Origin: Arenibacter sp. ARW7G5Y1
GTDB lineage: Bacteria > Bacteroidota > Bacteroidia > Flavobacteriales > Flavobacteriaceae
Length of the DNA stretch: 64,000 bases
Direction: 5' to 3'
Assembly (NCBI RefSeq): GCF_003201775.1
Contig: NZ_QJJZ01000020.1
Span: forward strand, 1 to 64,000
Made by a program: the position numbers and the translations under genes
Notes under the pieces: model-generated
Database searches by the model: none
Told to the model about the DNA's origin: nothing
Seen by the model: only the letters and a program-made list of their open reading frames with translations
Shown: piece by piece, positions 25,392 through 33,621 of the stretch
How positions within the stretch are numbered: position 1 is the first letter of the stretch
Layout of the letters: each line of letters begins with the position of its first letter

Positions 25392-25973
25392 ATGATTAAG
25401 AAAACAGTTTTATTAGCCGCTATTGCCCTAATGGGTTTTAGTGCACATGCGCAGACAGGTTCAGGTTTTGGAATTAAGGGCGGACTCAATTATGGCGCCA
25501 ATGGTGATTATTTTGAATCTACCGAGCAAGCCTACAAAGACCCCAAGGGCAATGTAGGATACCACATTGGAGTCTTTGGGAAATTAGGCGATAAAATTTA
25601 CCTGAGACCCGAATTGGTATACACCAAAACAAAATCCGACTACGACAACAATAGTTTGGACATGAGCAAATTGGATCTTCCGGTGCTATTGGGCTTCAAT
25701 ATCATAGGCCCGCTCAATGTTTTTGCAGGACCGGCATTTCAGTATATTTTGGACACGGATTATGAAGGCATCACCATAGGCGATGTTGAAAATGATTTTA
25801 CCGTAGGCCTTAATATTGGCGCCGGAGTTTCTTTTGGTAGGTTTGGAATAGACCTAAGATACGAAAGAGGTTTCAGTGAAAATGAAGTGACCGTTGTTGA
25901 CGGAGTTTTTTCCAATGACCGAATCGACACAAGACCAGACCAATTGGTACTAAGTCTTGCTTTAAAACTTTAA
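25392..25973 (+). CDS. Outer-membrane beta-barrel protein (porin-like)
   Basis: A 193-residue exported protein with a clear signal peptide (MIKKTVLLAAIALMGFSAHA, then Q). The frame is open from 25281, but that part lies before the signal peptide and has no family signal. The mature chain alternates short hydrophobic beta strands with polar turns, starts GFGIKGGLNYGANG and ends in a strand LVLSLALKL. This matches the PorT/OMP_b-brl family of small eight-strand barrels. It stands alone between two terminators. The function is unknown. Confidence 0.82.
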   Translation: MIKKTVLLAAIALMGFSAHAQTGSGFGIKGGLNYGANGDYFESTEQAYKDPKGNVGYHIGVFGKLGDKIYLRPELVYTKTKSDYDNNSLDMSKLDLPVLLGFNIIGPLNVFAGPAFQYILDTDYEGITIGDVENDFTVGLNIGAGVSFGRFGIDLRYERGFSENEVTVVDGVFSNDRIDTRPDQLVLSLALKL

Positions 25974-25995
25974 AGTTAAAGAAAATAGCTCACTA

Positions 25996-26028
25996 AAAAT
26001 GCCCCCGCAATTACGGGGGCATTTTTTA
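25996..26028. terminator. Bidirectional terminator between the barrel gene and the FKBP gene
   Basis: AATGCCCCCG pairs with CGGGGGCATT across loop CAATTA, with A-rich sequence on the left and a T-run on the right. It serves both convergent genes. Confidence 0.88.
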
Positions 26029-26050
26029 TTGGTAACAGCTAAACTTCACC

Positions 26051-26968
26051 TTATATATTCTTGTCCAAATAATCGGGTATATTATCGTTATTGGCATCTT
26101 TTATTTCATCCTTGGTAAGGATACCGTCACCGTCATCATCGGTATCCAAATAATTAGGAATACCATCCTCGTCGGTATCATCGTTAAAGAGATTACCGTC
26201 CCCATCCAAATCCTCCAAAATCGTATCTACCCCATCCCTATCATGATCGGCAGTATTCATGGCCAATAGGTTTACTTCAAACATTAATGGCGCGTAGGTG
26301 GCCCCAGGAGCACTACCGCTGAAATAAGCAAGCCCTGAGGGCATAAAGATTAGCCCCACTCCACTTCCGTTCACAGTAAAGGTGCCATCGCCATTTTCAA
26401 TGATGTCACCACCCACTTTAAACTTGGGCATTCCTTCCTTAAATCCTTTTATAACTCCAGAATTGCCGGACACTCCAGATCCCTGCATATCGAACCAGAC
26501 AGGAGAACCCAGTCTACTGTCGAAAACATGACCATCCAAGCGCATACCCTGATATTTTAAATATACAGAATCTACCGGAGTAGGGTTTTCACCAATTCCC
26601 GTTCTTGCCACAACATAATACAAGGTATGTTCAACATCTATTTCCCCTGCATCCAATCCCAGGTCACTGGACGATATCTTTACCACCTGCGTTTTGGCAT
26701 CTTCAAACAAAGATCTTTTGTCCTCATTGGCTCCGGCTATGGTATCGATCCTGATCCTTAGATCAAAACCTTCATCGATAGGCTCCTCAAAATCTTCATA
26801 GTTGTAAAAATGTGTTTTTAAATAAGCCTGAATTTCAGCATCATTTTCCACAATCACCTCACTTAGCAATCTTGGGGGCACCACTTCAATGTCATTACCA
26901 TCATCTTTTTTACAAGACCAGATAGCCATAAAAATTAAAGCAGGCAAAAGAATTCTCTTTATATTCAT
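26051..26968 (-). CDS. FKBP-type peptidyl-prolyl isomerase lipoprotein with acidic calcium-binding-like repeats
   Basis: A 305-residue lipoprotein: signal peptide and lipobox end at Cys19 (FMAIWSCKKDD). Start 26968 is chosen because the signal peptide begins there; the frame opens 21 codons earlier. The centre (about 110-230) matches FKBP folds with the VIKGFKEGMPKFKVGG segment and a LIFMPSGLAYF strand. The C-terminal 70 residues are rich in DxDxDG repeats (DHDRDGVD, DLDGDGN, DEDGIPN, DDDGDGIL), as in thrombospondin type 3 or EF-hand-like calcium-binding tails. It probably assists folding of envelope proteins. Some FKBP active-site aromatics seem altered, so isomerase activity is uncertain. 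Confidence 0.82.
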   Translation of the reverse strand: MNIKRILLPALIFMAIWSCKKDDGNDIEVVPPRLLSEVIVENDAEIQAYLKTHFYNYEDFEEPIDEGFDLRIRIDTIAGANEDKRSLFEDAKTQVVKISSSDLGLDAGEIDVEHTLYYVVARTGIGENPTPVDSVYLKYQGMRLDGHVFDSRLGSPVWFDMQGSGVSGNSGVIKGFKEGMPKFKVGGDIIENGDGTFTVNGSGVGLIFMPSGLAYFSGSAPGATYAPLMFEVNLLAMNTADHDRDGVDTILEDLDGDGNLFNDDTDEDGIPNYLDTDDDGDGILTKDEIKDANNDNIPDYLDKNI

Positions 26969-27047
26969 TGATTTCTTATTTAAAGGGCGCAAGATACAAT
27001 TTTCAACTATTTTTGTAGAAGACGTTAACAAAGATTTTCAATAGTTT

Positions 27048-27422
27048 ATGCGAATTGACAAATACCTATGGAGCACCCGCTATTTTAAAACACGAAATAT
27101 TGCCACTGAGGCCTGTAAAAAAGGGCATGTAAGAATCAATGAACAGGTGGTTAAGCCATCTAGGGAAGTATATCCCTTGGATAAGGTAATTGTAAGGAAA
27201 AACCAGATCAATTACGAGTTCACCGTATTGGATGTCCCTGAGAGCAGGGTTGGGGCCAAACTAGTAGACATTTACCGCAAGGATACTACTCCCAAGGAAG
27301 CCTTTGAACACAACGAGTTATTACAGTTCTCCAAAGACTATTATCGAAAAAAAGGAACTGGAAGGCCTACCAAAAAGGATAGAAGGGACATAGATGGCTA
27401 TTTGGATGAAGAAGCTGAATAA
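27048..27422 (+). CDS. S4-domain RNA-binding protein, heat-shock Hsp15-like
   Basis: A 124-residue protein with an N-terminal S4 domain (MRIDKYLWSTRYFKTRNIA to about 65). In the HslR/Hsp15 group this binds free 50S subunits carrying stalled nascent chains. The C-terminal tail is basic (RKKGTGRPTKKDRRD). A TATTTTTG element (27008-27015) lies 32 nt upstream. The end overlaps the methyltransferase gene by 17 bp or more, so they form an operon with the phosphoribosyltransferase. Specific function is inferred from the family. Confidence 0.85.
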   Translation: MRIDKYLWSTRYFKTRNIATEACKKGHVRINEQVVKPSREVYPLDKVIVRKNQINYEFTVLDVPESRVGAKLVDIYRKDTTPKEAFEHNELLQFSKDYYRKKGTGRPTKKDRRDIDGYLDEEAE

Positions 27423-27993
27423 GGATTTCTGGGAAAAAAAGTATCAGCTAGGGGAAATGGGGTGGGACATTGGCCACATTTCAACGCCACTGAAAAAATA
27501 CATTGACCAATTAAAGGATAAAAATTTAAAGATCCTAATACCCGGTGCCGGCAATGCATATGAATTGCTTTATCTTTTGGAAAAGGGTTTTACCAATGTT
27601 TTTGTTATCGACATTGCCAAACAGCCATTGGAAAATATAAAAAACAGAATTTCGGATTTCCCCAGGAACCAGCTCTTGGAAGGGAATTTCTTTGATCTGG
27701 AATTGGACAATTTTGACCTAATCCTGGAACAGACTTTTTTCTGCGCACTAGATCCAAGCCTTAGAATGGAATATGTTCTAAAAATGAAACAACTGTTAAA
27801 ACCTAATGGCAAACTGGCAGGGCTGCTATTTAATTTCCCTTTAACGGAATCCGGACCGCCTTTTGGGGGTAGCCTATCCGAATATAAAACCCTTTTTCAA
27901 GAACATTTTCAAATTAAGATCTTGGAAACCGCATACAATTCCATAAAACCGAGAGCGGATAAGGAACTCTTTTTTATATTTGAATCTAAATAA
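27406..27993 (+). CDS. TPMT-family SAM-dependent methyltransferase
   Basis: A class I methyltransferase related to thiopurine S-methyltransferases. The protein opens MKKLNKDFWEKKYQLGEMGW (about 195 residues), with the family segment GWDIGHISTPL, SAM motif I ILIPGAGNAYEL, the acidic FVIDIAKQPL step and EQTFFCALDP. The frame also has an ATG at 27394, four codons upstream; both starts lie inside the S4 gene. The substrate is unknown: bacterial relatives act on small thiols, selenium or halides. Confidence 0.84.
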   Translation: MKKLNKDFWEKKYQLGEMGWDIGHISTPLKKYIDQLKDKNLKILIPGAGNAYELLYLLEKGFTNVFVIDIAKQPLENIKNRISDFPRNQLLEGNFFDLELDNFDLILEQTFFCALDPSLRMEYVLKMKQLLKPNGKLAGLLFNFPLTESGPPFGGSLSEYKTLFQEHFQIKILETAYNSIKPRADKELFFIFESK

Positions 27994-27995
27994 AC

Positions 27996-28502
27996 ATGAC
28001 TATGTCCAATAGAATTTTATCCCACGAGCAAATCCAACATAAAATAAAACGGATTGCTTACCAGATTTATGAGACCAACGTTGACGAACCCGAAATTATT
28101 ATTGCCGGGATAGAAGGAGGGGGATTAAATTTTGCCAAAAAGATTCAGGCCGTGCTACAAAAGATTACAGGAGCCAACATTATTTTGTGCAAAGTGATCA
28201 TGGACAAGTCCAACCCTTTGGCCAGTGGGGTCAAGACTTCCATCCCTGAATCGGAATACACCAACAAATCGGTTGTCTTGGTAGACGACGTGCTTAATTC
28301 AGGGACAACTTTAATATATGGAGTGCATCATTTTTTACGAGTGCCGTTAAAACAACTTAAAACGGCCGTATTGGTAAACAGGAACCATAAGAAATATCCG
28401 GTAAAAGCAGATTACAAAGGGATATCCTTGTCCACATCGCTCCAAGAACACATCAATGTAGAATTCAAGGCCAAAAACGATTCTGTGTATCTAAGCGAGT
28501 AG
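27996..28502 (+). CDS. Phosphoribosyltransferase (PyrR-like)
   Basis: A 168-residue type I phosphoribosyltransferase with the PRPP-binding motif VVLVDDVLNSGTT (about 91-103) and the preceding EGGG loop. It resembles the uracil/hypoxanthine class and PyrR. The start may be ATG 27996 or the second methionine at 28002. It lies 2 nt after the methyltransferase and its last 12 bp overlap the convergent aroK. The base substrate cannot be assigned. Confidence 0.83.
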   Translation: MTMSNRILSHEQIQHKIKRIAYQIYETNVDEPEIIIAGIEGGGLNFAKKIQAVLQKITGANIILCKVIMDKSNPLASGVKTSIPESEYTNKSVVLVDDVLNSGTTLIYGVHHFLRVPLKQLKTAVLVNRNHKKYPVKADYKGISLSTSLQEHINVEFKAKNDSVYLSE

Positions 28503-29006
28503 TTCTTGTATTTCTGCAACCAAGGTCTCAGGATCCTTATGGTCACATTCCACAATATGTGTAGCCTTTAGATAGTAGTTATTTCTTTCAAATAAATGTT
28601 TGCCTATAAATTCGGGCAAGTCCGTATCCGCTATATTTTTGATCAAGGGACGATGTTCTTTTTCCTTTATCAACCTTTCAACGAGTCCCGAAATGGAAAT
28701 TTTTAAGTAGAAAACATAGTCCGCCTTGTCCAACATAGCCTCCATATTTCCAGAATAACAAGGTGTTCCACCACCGGTAGATAGTATAAAGTTGTTGTTT
28801 TGGGACAAAACATCCATTAAATATTCATGTTCCTTTTTCCGAAAAAAAATTTCGCCCTGTCCTTTAAAAATATTTGCAATAGAATTTCCCTGTCTTTCCT
28901 CAAAGATTTCATCCAGGTCTAAAAAACTAATTTTCAAATTCTTAGCCAACAATTTGCCTATGGTAGACTTACCACTACCCATATATCCAACCAATACTAT
29001 TTTCAC
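28491..29006 (-). CDS. aroK: Shikimate kinase
   Basis: Phosphorylates shikimate at C3 in the aromatic amino acid pathway. The 171 residues contain the P-loop GYMGSGKST (7-15), the DLDEIFEERQGNSIANIF substrate segment, the STGGGTPC loop and the lid region KEHRPLI. The start is GTG at 29006. A run AGGAGG overlaps the start, too close to act as a normal ribosome binding site. It overlaps the convergent phosphoribosyltransferase by 12 bp. Confidence 0.95.
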   Translation of the reverse strand: MKIVLVGYMGSGKSTIGKLLAKNLKISFLDLDEIFEERQGNSIANIFKGQGEIFFRKKEHEYLMDVLSQNNNFILSTGGGTPCYSGNMEAMLDKADYVFYLKISISGLVERLIKEKEHRPLIKNIADTDLPEFIGKHLFERNNYYLKATHIVECDHKDPETLVAEIQELLA

Positions 29007-29079
29007 CTCCTATTTTTTTTGTAAAAATGGTCTAATTTAATGGTAATTCAAAAAAAAATAAAAAATTCTCAAAAAGGCC

Positions 29080-29109
29080 TTGCAAAACAAACAAATGATA
29101 TTATATTTG
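29080..29109 (+). promoter_or_regulatory. Promoter of tRNA-Lys
   Basis: TTG (29080-29082), a 19-nt spacer and TATATTTG (29102-29109) match the Bacteroidota consensus exactly. Transcription would begin near 29115, about 30 nt before the mature tRNA end. Confidence 0.75.
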
Positions 29110-29143
29110 CACCCGCAAACAGCAATAGTCTGCAACACATTTT

Positions 29144-29216
29144 GACCTGGTAGCTCAGTTGGTAGAGCATCTCCCTTTTAAGGAGAGGGTCCTGGGTTCG
29201 AGCCCCAGCCCGGTCA
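29144..29216 (+). tRNA. tRNA-Lys (anticodon TTT)
   Basis: A complete cloverleaf of 73 nt: D stem GCTC/GAGC, anticodon stem TCTCC/GGAGA with loop CTTTTAA giving anticodon TTT, T stem CTGGG/CCCAG with loop TTCGAGC, discriminator A73. The CCA end is not encoded. The acceptor stem GACCTGG/CCCGGTC has one mismatch, T5 opposite C68. A promoter lies upstream and a terminator directly follows. Confidence 0.95.
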
Positions 29217-29218
29217 CA

Positions 29219-29250
29219 AAAAAGTTAAGTCACGTACTTAACTTTTTTTG
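29219..29250 (+). terminator. Terminator after tRNA-Lys
   Basis: GTTAAGT pairs with ACTTAAC, with flanking A- and T-runs extending the stem and a seven-T tail. It starts a few bases after the tRNA. Confidence 0.85.
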
Positions 29251-29326
29251 TTTAAAATAGTTTCGAATTACTTAAATTTAGGGACTATTTAAGAATACAT
29301 AAAAGTACCTTAACAAGACTTTTAGA

Positions 29327-29413
29327 GCCCACGTGGTGAAATTGGTAGACACGCCACCTTGAGGGGGTGGTGTTCGCAAGGACGTGCTAGTTCGAATCTA
29401 GTCGTGGGCACCA
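29327..29413 (+). tRNA. tRNA-Leu (anticodon GAG)
   Basis: A class II tRNA: acceptor GCCCACG/CGTGGGC (perfect), anticodon stem CCACC/GGTGG with loop TTGAGGG giving anticodon GAG, a long variable arm with a TTCGCAAGGA segment, and T arm GCTAG/CTAGT with loop TTCGAAT. The 3' CCA (29411-29413) is encoded, unlike in the neighbouring tRNA-Lys. Confidence 0.95.
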
Positions 29414-29453
29414 AAAACCGTTGACTTCTTAAATGAAGTTGGCGGTTTTTTTT
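29414..29453 (+). terminator. Terminator after tRNA-Leu
   Basis: ACCGTTGACTTC pairs with GAAGTTGGCGGT, with three G-U wobbles on the plus strand, followed by a T8 run. From here to 29633 (about 180 nt) I see no gene; the carotenoid promoter probably lies there, but no full consensus was found. Confidence 0.8.
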
Positions 29454-29633
29454 ATTCCCACACCTTATTTCCTGATCAAGAACAAATTCGCGCTTGGTCA
29501 AACATATATCGTATAAGGAAATGATTGCAAGCCATCAATTACAAAATTTGCGATACATATTTGGAAAATAAGCCTTATTTTCATAATCGGACGTTTAGCA
29601 AAATTGAAGTGCCGAAATTATATATAAATACCT

Positions 29634-31097
29634 ATGGGCAAAAGTGTTATCATCATTGGATCTGGGTTTGCATCCCTTTCTGCATCCTGCTATTTGGCAA
29701 AACAAGGCTTTGATGTATCCATCTATGAGAAAAACAAAACTGTTGGAGGTAGGGCAAGGCAATTTGTACGTGACGGTTTCACATTCGATATGGGGCCGAG
29801 CTGGTACTGGATGCCAGATATATTTGAAAGCTTTTTCAATGATTTTGGAAAAAGTCCATCGGATTTTTATCAACTGGACAAACTAGATCCTGCCTATAAT
29901 ATTTTCTTTTCAGACGATGTGATGACCATAGGGGACAGTATGGATAAAATTTGCAGAGAATTTGAACGAATAGAAAAGGGAAGTGCGGAACCTTTGCGAA
30001 AATTCATTAAAAAAGCCCAGGACAATTACGAAATTGCGATTCACAAAATAGTACTTCGCCCAGGCCTTTCCCCTATGGAATTGGTCACTAAAGATACCAT
30101 AGTACGTCTGGACCAGTTCTTTAAATCTATAAGTAAAGAGGTCCGCAAACGTTTTAAAAATCCAAAACTAATTGCTACCCTGGAATTTCCAGTGCTGTTC
30201 TTAGGGGCGAAACCCAACAAAACCCCATCCTTTTATAGTTTTATGAATTTTGCCGATTTTGGACTGGGCACTTGGCATCCCAAAGGTGGAATGTACCAAG
30301 TAATTAAGGCTATGGAGCTTTTGTCCAAGGAACTGGGAGTCAAAATCTACACCGATCAAACGGTAACCAAGATTGAAGTAACCAGGAGTAAGGCCACAGG
30401 CATTAAAGTTAACGGCAACACCATTAAGGCAGATATTGTACTAAGTGGTGCCGATTATCACCATTCAGAAACACTGTTGGACCAGCAATATCGCCAATAC
30501 TCGGAGGCCTATTGGAGCAAAAAGACCTTTGCCCCATCTTCCTTGTTGTTTTATGTGGGCTTTGATAAAAAACTGCAAAATGTATCCCACCATAACCTAT
30601 TTTTCGACACCAGCTTTGAGCAACACGCCAAAGAAATATATGACAGCCCCAAATGGCCCGAAGCACCCCTCTTCTACGCCAACTTTCCATCCATTACCGA
30701 TGCCAGCATGGCTCCAAAAGGTTGTGAAACGGGCTTTTTCTTAATTCCAATAGCCCCAGGTCTGGAAGATACCCTGGATCTCCGAAATAAGTATTTTGAA
30801 ATTATTTTAAACAGGTTTCAAAAACTTACAGGACAAAAAGTAGAAAATAGCATGCTGTTTAAGGAAGACTTTTGTGTAAATGACTTTATAGATCAGTACA
30901 ATTCCTATAAGGGAAATGCCTATGGCATGGCCAATACCCTTTTGCAAACCGCTTTTCTTAGGCCCAAACTGCACAGTAAAAAAGTGAACAATCTATTTTT
31001 TACCGGGCAGCTTACCGTACCTGGTCCCGGTGTACCGCCAGCCTTAATTTCCGGAAAACTGGTTTCCGAACTTATTGTTGAACATCAAAAAAAATAA
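29634..31097 (+). CDS. crtI: Phytoene desaturase
   Basis: An FAD-dependent desaturase that converts phytoene to lycopene. The 487 residues open with the dinucleotide-binding motif VIIGSGFASLSASCYLAK and EKNKTVGGRAR. They continue with the family segments DMGPSWYWMPD and GTWHPKGGMYQV and end with the FFTGQLTVPGPGVPPALISGK signature. Length is normal. It is the first gene of crtI-crtB-crtZ and lies 3 nt before crtB. Confidence 0.94.
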   Translation: MGKSVIIIGSGFASLSASCYLAKQGFDVSIYEKNKTVGGRARQFVRDGFTFDMGPSWYWMPDIFESFFNDFGKSPSDFYQLDKLDPAYNIFFSDDVMTIGDSMDKICREFERIEKGSAEPLRKFIKKAQDNYEIAIHKIVLRPGLSPMELVTKDTIVRLDQFFKSISKEVRKRFKNPKLIATLEFPVLFLGAKPNKTPSFYSFMNFADFGLGTWHPKGGMYQVIKAMELLSKELGVKIYTDQTVTKIEVTRSKATGIKVNGNTIKADIVLSGADYHHSETLLDQQYRQYSEAYWSKKTFAPSSLLFYVGFDKKLQNVSHHNLFFDTSFEQHAKEIYDSPKWPEAPLFYANFPSITDASMAPKGCETGFFLIPIAPGLEDTLDLRNKYFEIILNRFQKLTGQKVENSMLFKEDFCVNDFIDQYNSYKGNAYGMANTLLQTAFLRPKLHSKKVNNLFFTGQLTVPGPGVPPALISGKLVSELIVEHQKK

Positions 31098-31100
31098 TTT

Positions 31101-31940
31101 ATGAAGTCAATTTTTGATGCCGTTTCCCTAGATTGCAGTAAGCTCGTTACACAACATTATAGCACCTCCTTTTCCTTAGCCACTAAAATGTTGGCTACTT
31201 CCATTAGAGGGGATATATACAACATATACGGCTTCGTCCGATTTGCCGATGAAATTGTGGACAGTTTCCATGAATATGATAAGTTGTATCTATTGAATAA
31301 ATTTGAGAAGGATTTAAATGATGCCCTTGAACAAAAAATAAGCCTTAATCCCATTTTAAACTCCTTTCAACATACGTTCCACAAATATGACATCCCCTTG
31401 CATTTGATAACCTCATTCCTAAAAAGTATGCGGATGGATTTAGAGAAAAGGATTCGTCTTACGGACAGCCAATATCAGGAATATATTTATGGCTCCGCCG
31501 ACGCAGTTGGCTTAATGTGCCTAAGGGTATTTGTAAAGGGCAACAAAGCAGAGTACGAAAAACTTAAACCCTCCGCCATGGCTTTGGGGTCTGCTTTTCA
31601 AAAAGTAAACTTTTTAAGGGATTTAAAAACCGATTTTGAAGTTTTGAACAGGACCTATTTCCCGAACACCGATCTCCATAATATGACCGAAGATGCCAAA
31701 AACAAAATTGTCAATGAAATAAAAGCTGATTTCAAGTTGGGTTATTCTGGAATAATCCGCTTGCCCAAGGAAGCGAAATTTGGTGTTTTTACGGCATATC
31801 GATATTATTTTAAGCTATTGAAAAAACTGGAGGACACGCCATCATCGAAGATCATGTCTTCCAGAATACGGGTTTCCAACCTACGTAAATTTAGATTATT
31901 GGCTAAATCGTATATTGACTATAAATTTAAACTGGTTTAG
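31101..31940 (+). CDS. crtB: Phytoene synthase
   Basis: Condenses two geranylgeranyl diphosphates to phytoene. The 279 residues carry both aspartate-rich Mg-binding motifs: FADEIVDSFHEYD near residue 45-58 and NFLRDLKTDFE near 170-180, plus the YIYGSADAVGLMCLRVF helix. Length is normal. It sits tightly between crtI (3-nt gap) and crtZ (1-nt gap). Confidence 0.93.
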   Translation: MKSIFDAVSLDCSKLVTQHYSTSFSLATKMLATSIRGDIYNIYGFVRFADEIVDSFHEYDKLYLLNKFEKDLNDALEQKISLNPILNSFQHTFHKYDIPLHLITSFLKSMRMDLEKRIRLTDSQYQEYIYGSADAVGLMCLRVFVKGNKAEYEKLKPSAMALGSAFQKVNFLRDLKTDFEVLNRTYFPNTDLHNMTEDAKNKIVNEIKADFKLGYSGIIRLPKEAKFGVFTAYRYYFKLLKKLEDTPSSKIMSSRIRVSNLRKFRLLAKSYIDYKFKLV

Positions 31941-31941
31941 A

Positions 31942-32400
31942 ATGAAAATGTTGATTTGGATCTTAATTTTCTTTGCTACTTTTTCCTTTATGGAATTTAT
32001 GGCCTGGTTTACCCATAAATATATAATGCATGGATTCCTGTGGTCGTTGCACAGGGACCACCATAAAAAGGATCATGATTCATGGTTCGAAAGAAACGAT
32101 GCCTTTTTTTTGTTCTACGCAGGGGTCAGTATGACTTTCTTTTGGCTGGGCTCCCAAACCGATTTTTGGTACGGATGGCCCTTAGGTTTTGGAATATTGG
32201 CTTATGGCGCCGCTTATTTCTTGGTGCATGATATTTTTATACACCAAAGGTTTAAATTCTTTAGAAATGCAAATAATTGGTATGCCAAAGGGGTAAGGAG
32301 GGCACACAAAATGCATCATAAACACTTGGGAAAAGAGGATGGGGAATGTTTTGGAATGTTAATGGTACCCTTTAAATATTTCCAGAAAAAAGATAAATAG
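31942..32400 (+). CDS. crtZ: Beta-carotene hydroxylase (fatty-acid hydroxylase superfamily)
   Basis: A di-iron membrane hydroxylase that adds ring hydroxyls to carotenoids, giving zeaxanthin from beta-carotene. The 152 residues contain the histidine motifs HKYIMH, HRDHHKKDH, HDIFIHQRF and HKMHHKH between four hydrophobic segments. ATG 31942 is chosen; the frame opens nine codons earlier inside crtB. In many flavobacteria a lycopene cyclase gene follows, but here the next gene is a convergent TlpA-like protein, so cyclisation must be encoded elsewhere. Confidence 0.9.
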   Translation: MKMLIWILIFFATFSFMEFMAWFTHKYIMHGFLWSLHRDHHKKDHDSWFERNDAFFLFYAGVSMTFFWLGSQTDFWYGWPLGFGILAYGAAYFLVHDIFIHQRFKFFRNANNWYAKGVRRAHKMHHKHLGKEDGECFGMLMVPFKYFQKKDK

Positions 32401-32415
32401 AACCAACCCCTATTA

Positions 32416-32976
32416 CTATCGGCCCAACAGCCCATCTAAAAGCATCCTTGTTTCACTACTGTTCCAATCGGCAGCGCCTGTCTTTGCCACCACAATTCTT
32501 CCACCCCTATCTATGATGTAAGTAGATGGAATGCTTTTAGAGAAAAGCTGTTTTGGAGTGGTGGAATTCTCATAATAAACAGGCAATTCATAATTTCCTT
32601 TTTTCAAGAACTTTTCCACCCTTTTCTGTTGATCTTGAGCTACAAACATAAAAATTACCTTATCGCCATAATCCCTATATAAGTTTTGTAGCGATGGCAT
32701 TTCCGCCACACATGGAGGACACCAAGAAGCCCAGAAATTGATCAATACTACCTCGTCTTTTACTTGCTCAAAATTAAAATCGCTATTCCCCAAATCCTGT
32801 AATTTCCAGTGATAGTCCGTTATAAGTTGTTGTTCACGTGCTTCAACTGGTGTAGGATTGAATGCCAAAATGCGGTTGACGTATACTTTTATATAAAAAC
32901 CTACTGGAGTAAAAAGAAGTACAAGTACAGCCAGAATAAGCACACCGTTAAAAATCCATTTCCTATTGGGAACCAT
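32416..32976 (-). CDS. TlpA-family thioredoxin-like protein with active-site CPPC
   Basis: A membrane-anchored periplasmic thiol-disulfide protein. From MVPNRKWIFNG (the frame opens six codons earlier) it has 186 residues. A single N-terminal helix (about 7-26) is followed by a thioredoxin fold with the motif FWASWCPPCVAEMPSL (Cys86 and Cys89). It probably reduces envelope disulfides, for example in cytochrome maturation. The gene upstream, with only a 7-nt gap, is a paralogue lacking both cysteines. Confidence 0.88.
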   Translation of the reverse strand: MVPNRKWIFNGVLILAVLVLLFTPVGFYIKVYVNRILAFNPTPVEAREQQLITDYHWKLQDLGNSDFNFEQVKDEVVLINFWASWCPPCVAEMPSLQNLYRDYGDKVIFMFVAQDQQKRVEKFLKKGNYELPVYYENSTTPKQLFSKSIPSTYIIDRGGRIVVAKTGAADWNSSETRMLLDGLLGR

Positions 32977-32983
32977 ATAGCAT

Positions 32984-33544
32984 CTATTTAGCAATAAGAT
33001 CGTCCAGAATGGCCTTTACCTTATCATTGTCCCAATCCGCTACCCCTTCCTTGCTAATCACAATCCTTCCCTTCTTATCCAGCAAATAGGACCGTGGTGG
33101 CTTGGAACCATCCACTGGCATGGGATCGCCCACTATGGAATAGGTCACCGGAAAGGTAAAACCATGATCTGCCATAAATTTCTCTACCGGCTCCCTTTCC
33201 TCATTGGTAATGATATAAAAATCAATCTTTCCCTTATAATCGTCATATAGTTTTTGTATACTCTCCACTTCGGCTTCACTCGGAATATTCCATGACCTCC
33301 AAAAATTGATAAAGACAACACGACCTTTGGATTTCTTAAAATTGAAAAAATTCCAATTGGCATCCTTTAGTTTCCAATCGTAATCCTTGATCTGTCCCCT
33401 ATTTATTTCTTTAGTCACTTCTGGCGAAAAGGAGAACCATTTATTTAACAATACCTTACTATAATCCCCTAAAGGGGTCACAAAAAAAGATAAAATCAAA
33501 GCCATTACAGCGATGTTCAAAACAGTTTTTTTTCGAATATTCAT
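32984..33544 (-). CDS. Degenerate TlpA-like protein without active-site cysteines
   Basis: A 186-residue paralogue of the downstream gene with the same anchor (about 8-24, then TPLGDYSKVLLNKW) and the same thioredoxin-fold landmarks (FINFWRSW, DKKGRIVISKEG, GVADWDNDKV). At the active site it reads WNIPS (85-89) where the paralogue has WCPPC, so both redox cysteines are gone. The rest is intact, so it is probably a functional non-redox protein and not a pseudogene. A possible role is as a partner or chaperone-like subunit of the active copy. Confidence 0.83.
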   Translation of the reverse strand: MNIRKKTVLNIAVMALILSFFVTPLGDYSKVLLNKWFSFSPEVTKEINRGQIKDYDWKLKDANWNFFNFKKSKGRVVFINFWRSWNIPSEAEVESIQKLYDDYKGKIDFYIITNEEREPVEKFMADHGFTFPVTYSIVGDPMPVDGSKPPRSYLLDKKGRIVISKEGVADWDNDKVKAILDDLIAK

Positions 33545-33568
33545 TTAATTTATCCTTTTGTCAAAACT

Positions 33569-33599
33569 AAAAAACTCCTGATGAATATCAGGAGTTTTT
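33569..33599 (-). terminator. Terminator after aconitase
   Basis: AAAAACTCCTGAT pairs with ATCAGGAGTTTTT across loop GAAT. It lies 23 nt after the aconitase stop on the minus strand, where the left A-run reads as a T-run. Confidence 0.85.
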
Positions 33600-33621
33600 A
33601 CAAAGTATTTACAACACAATT

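Noticed and set aside
29525-29713. 62-codon frame upstream of and overlapping crtI
   Set aside because: It overlaps the crtI start in another frame and has no family signal.
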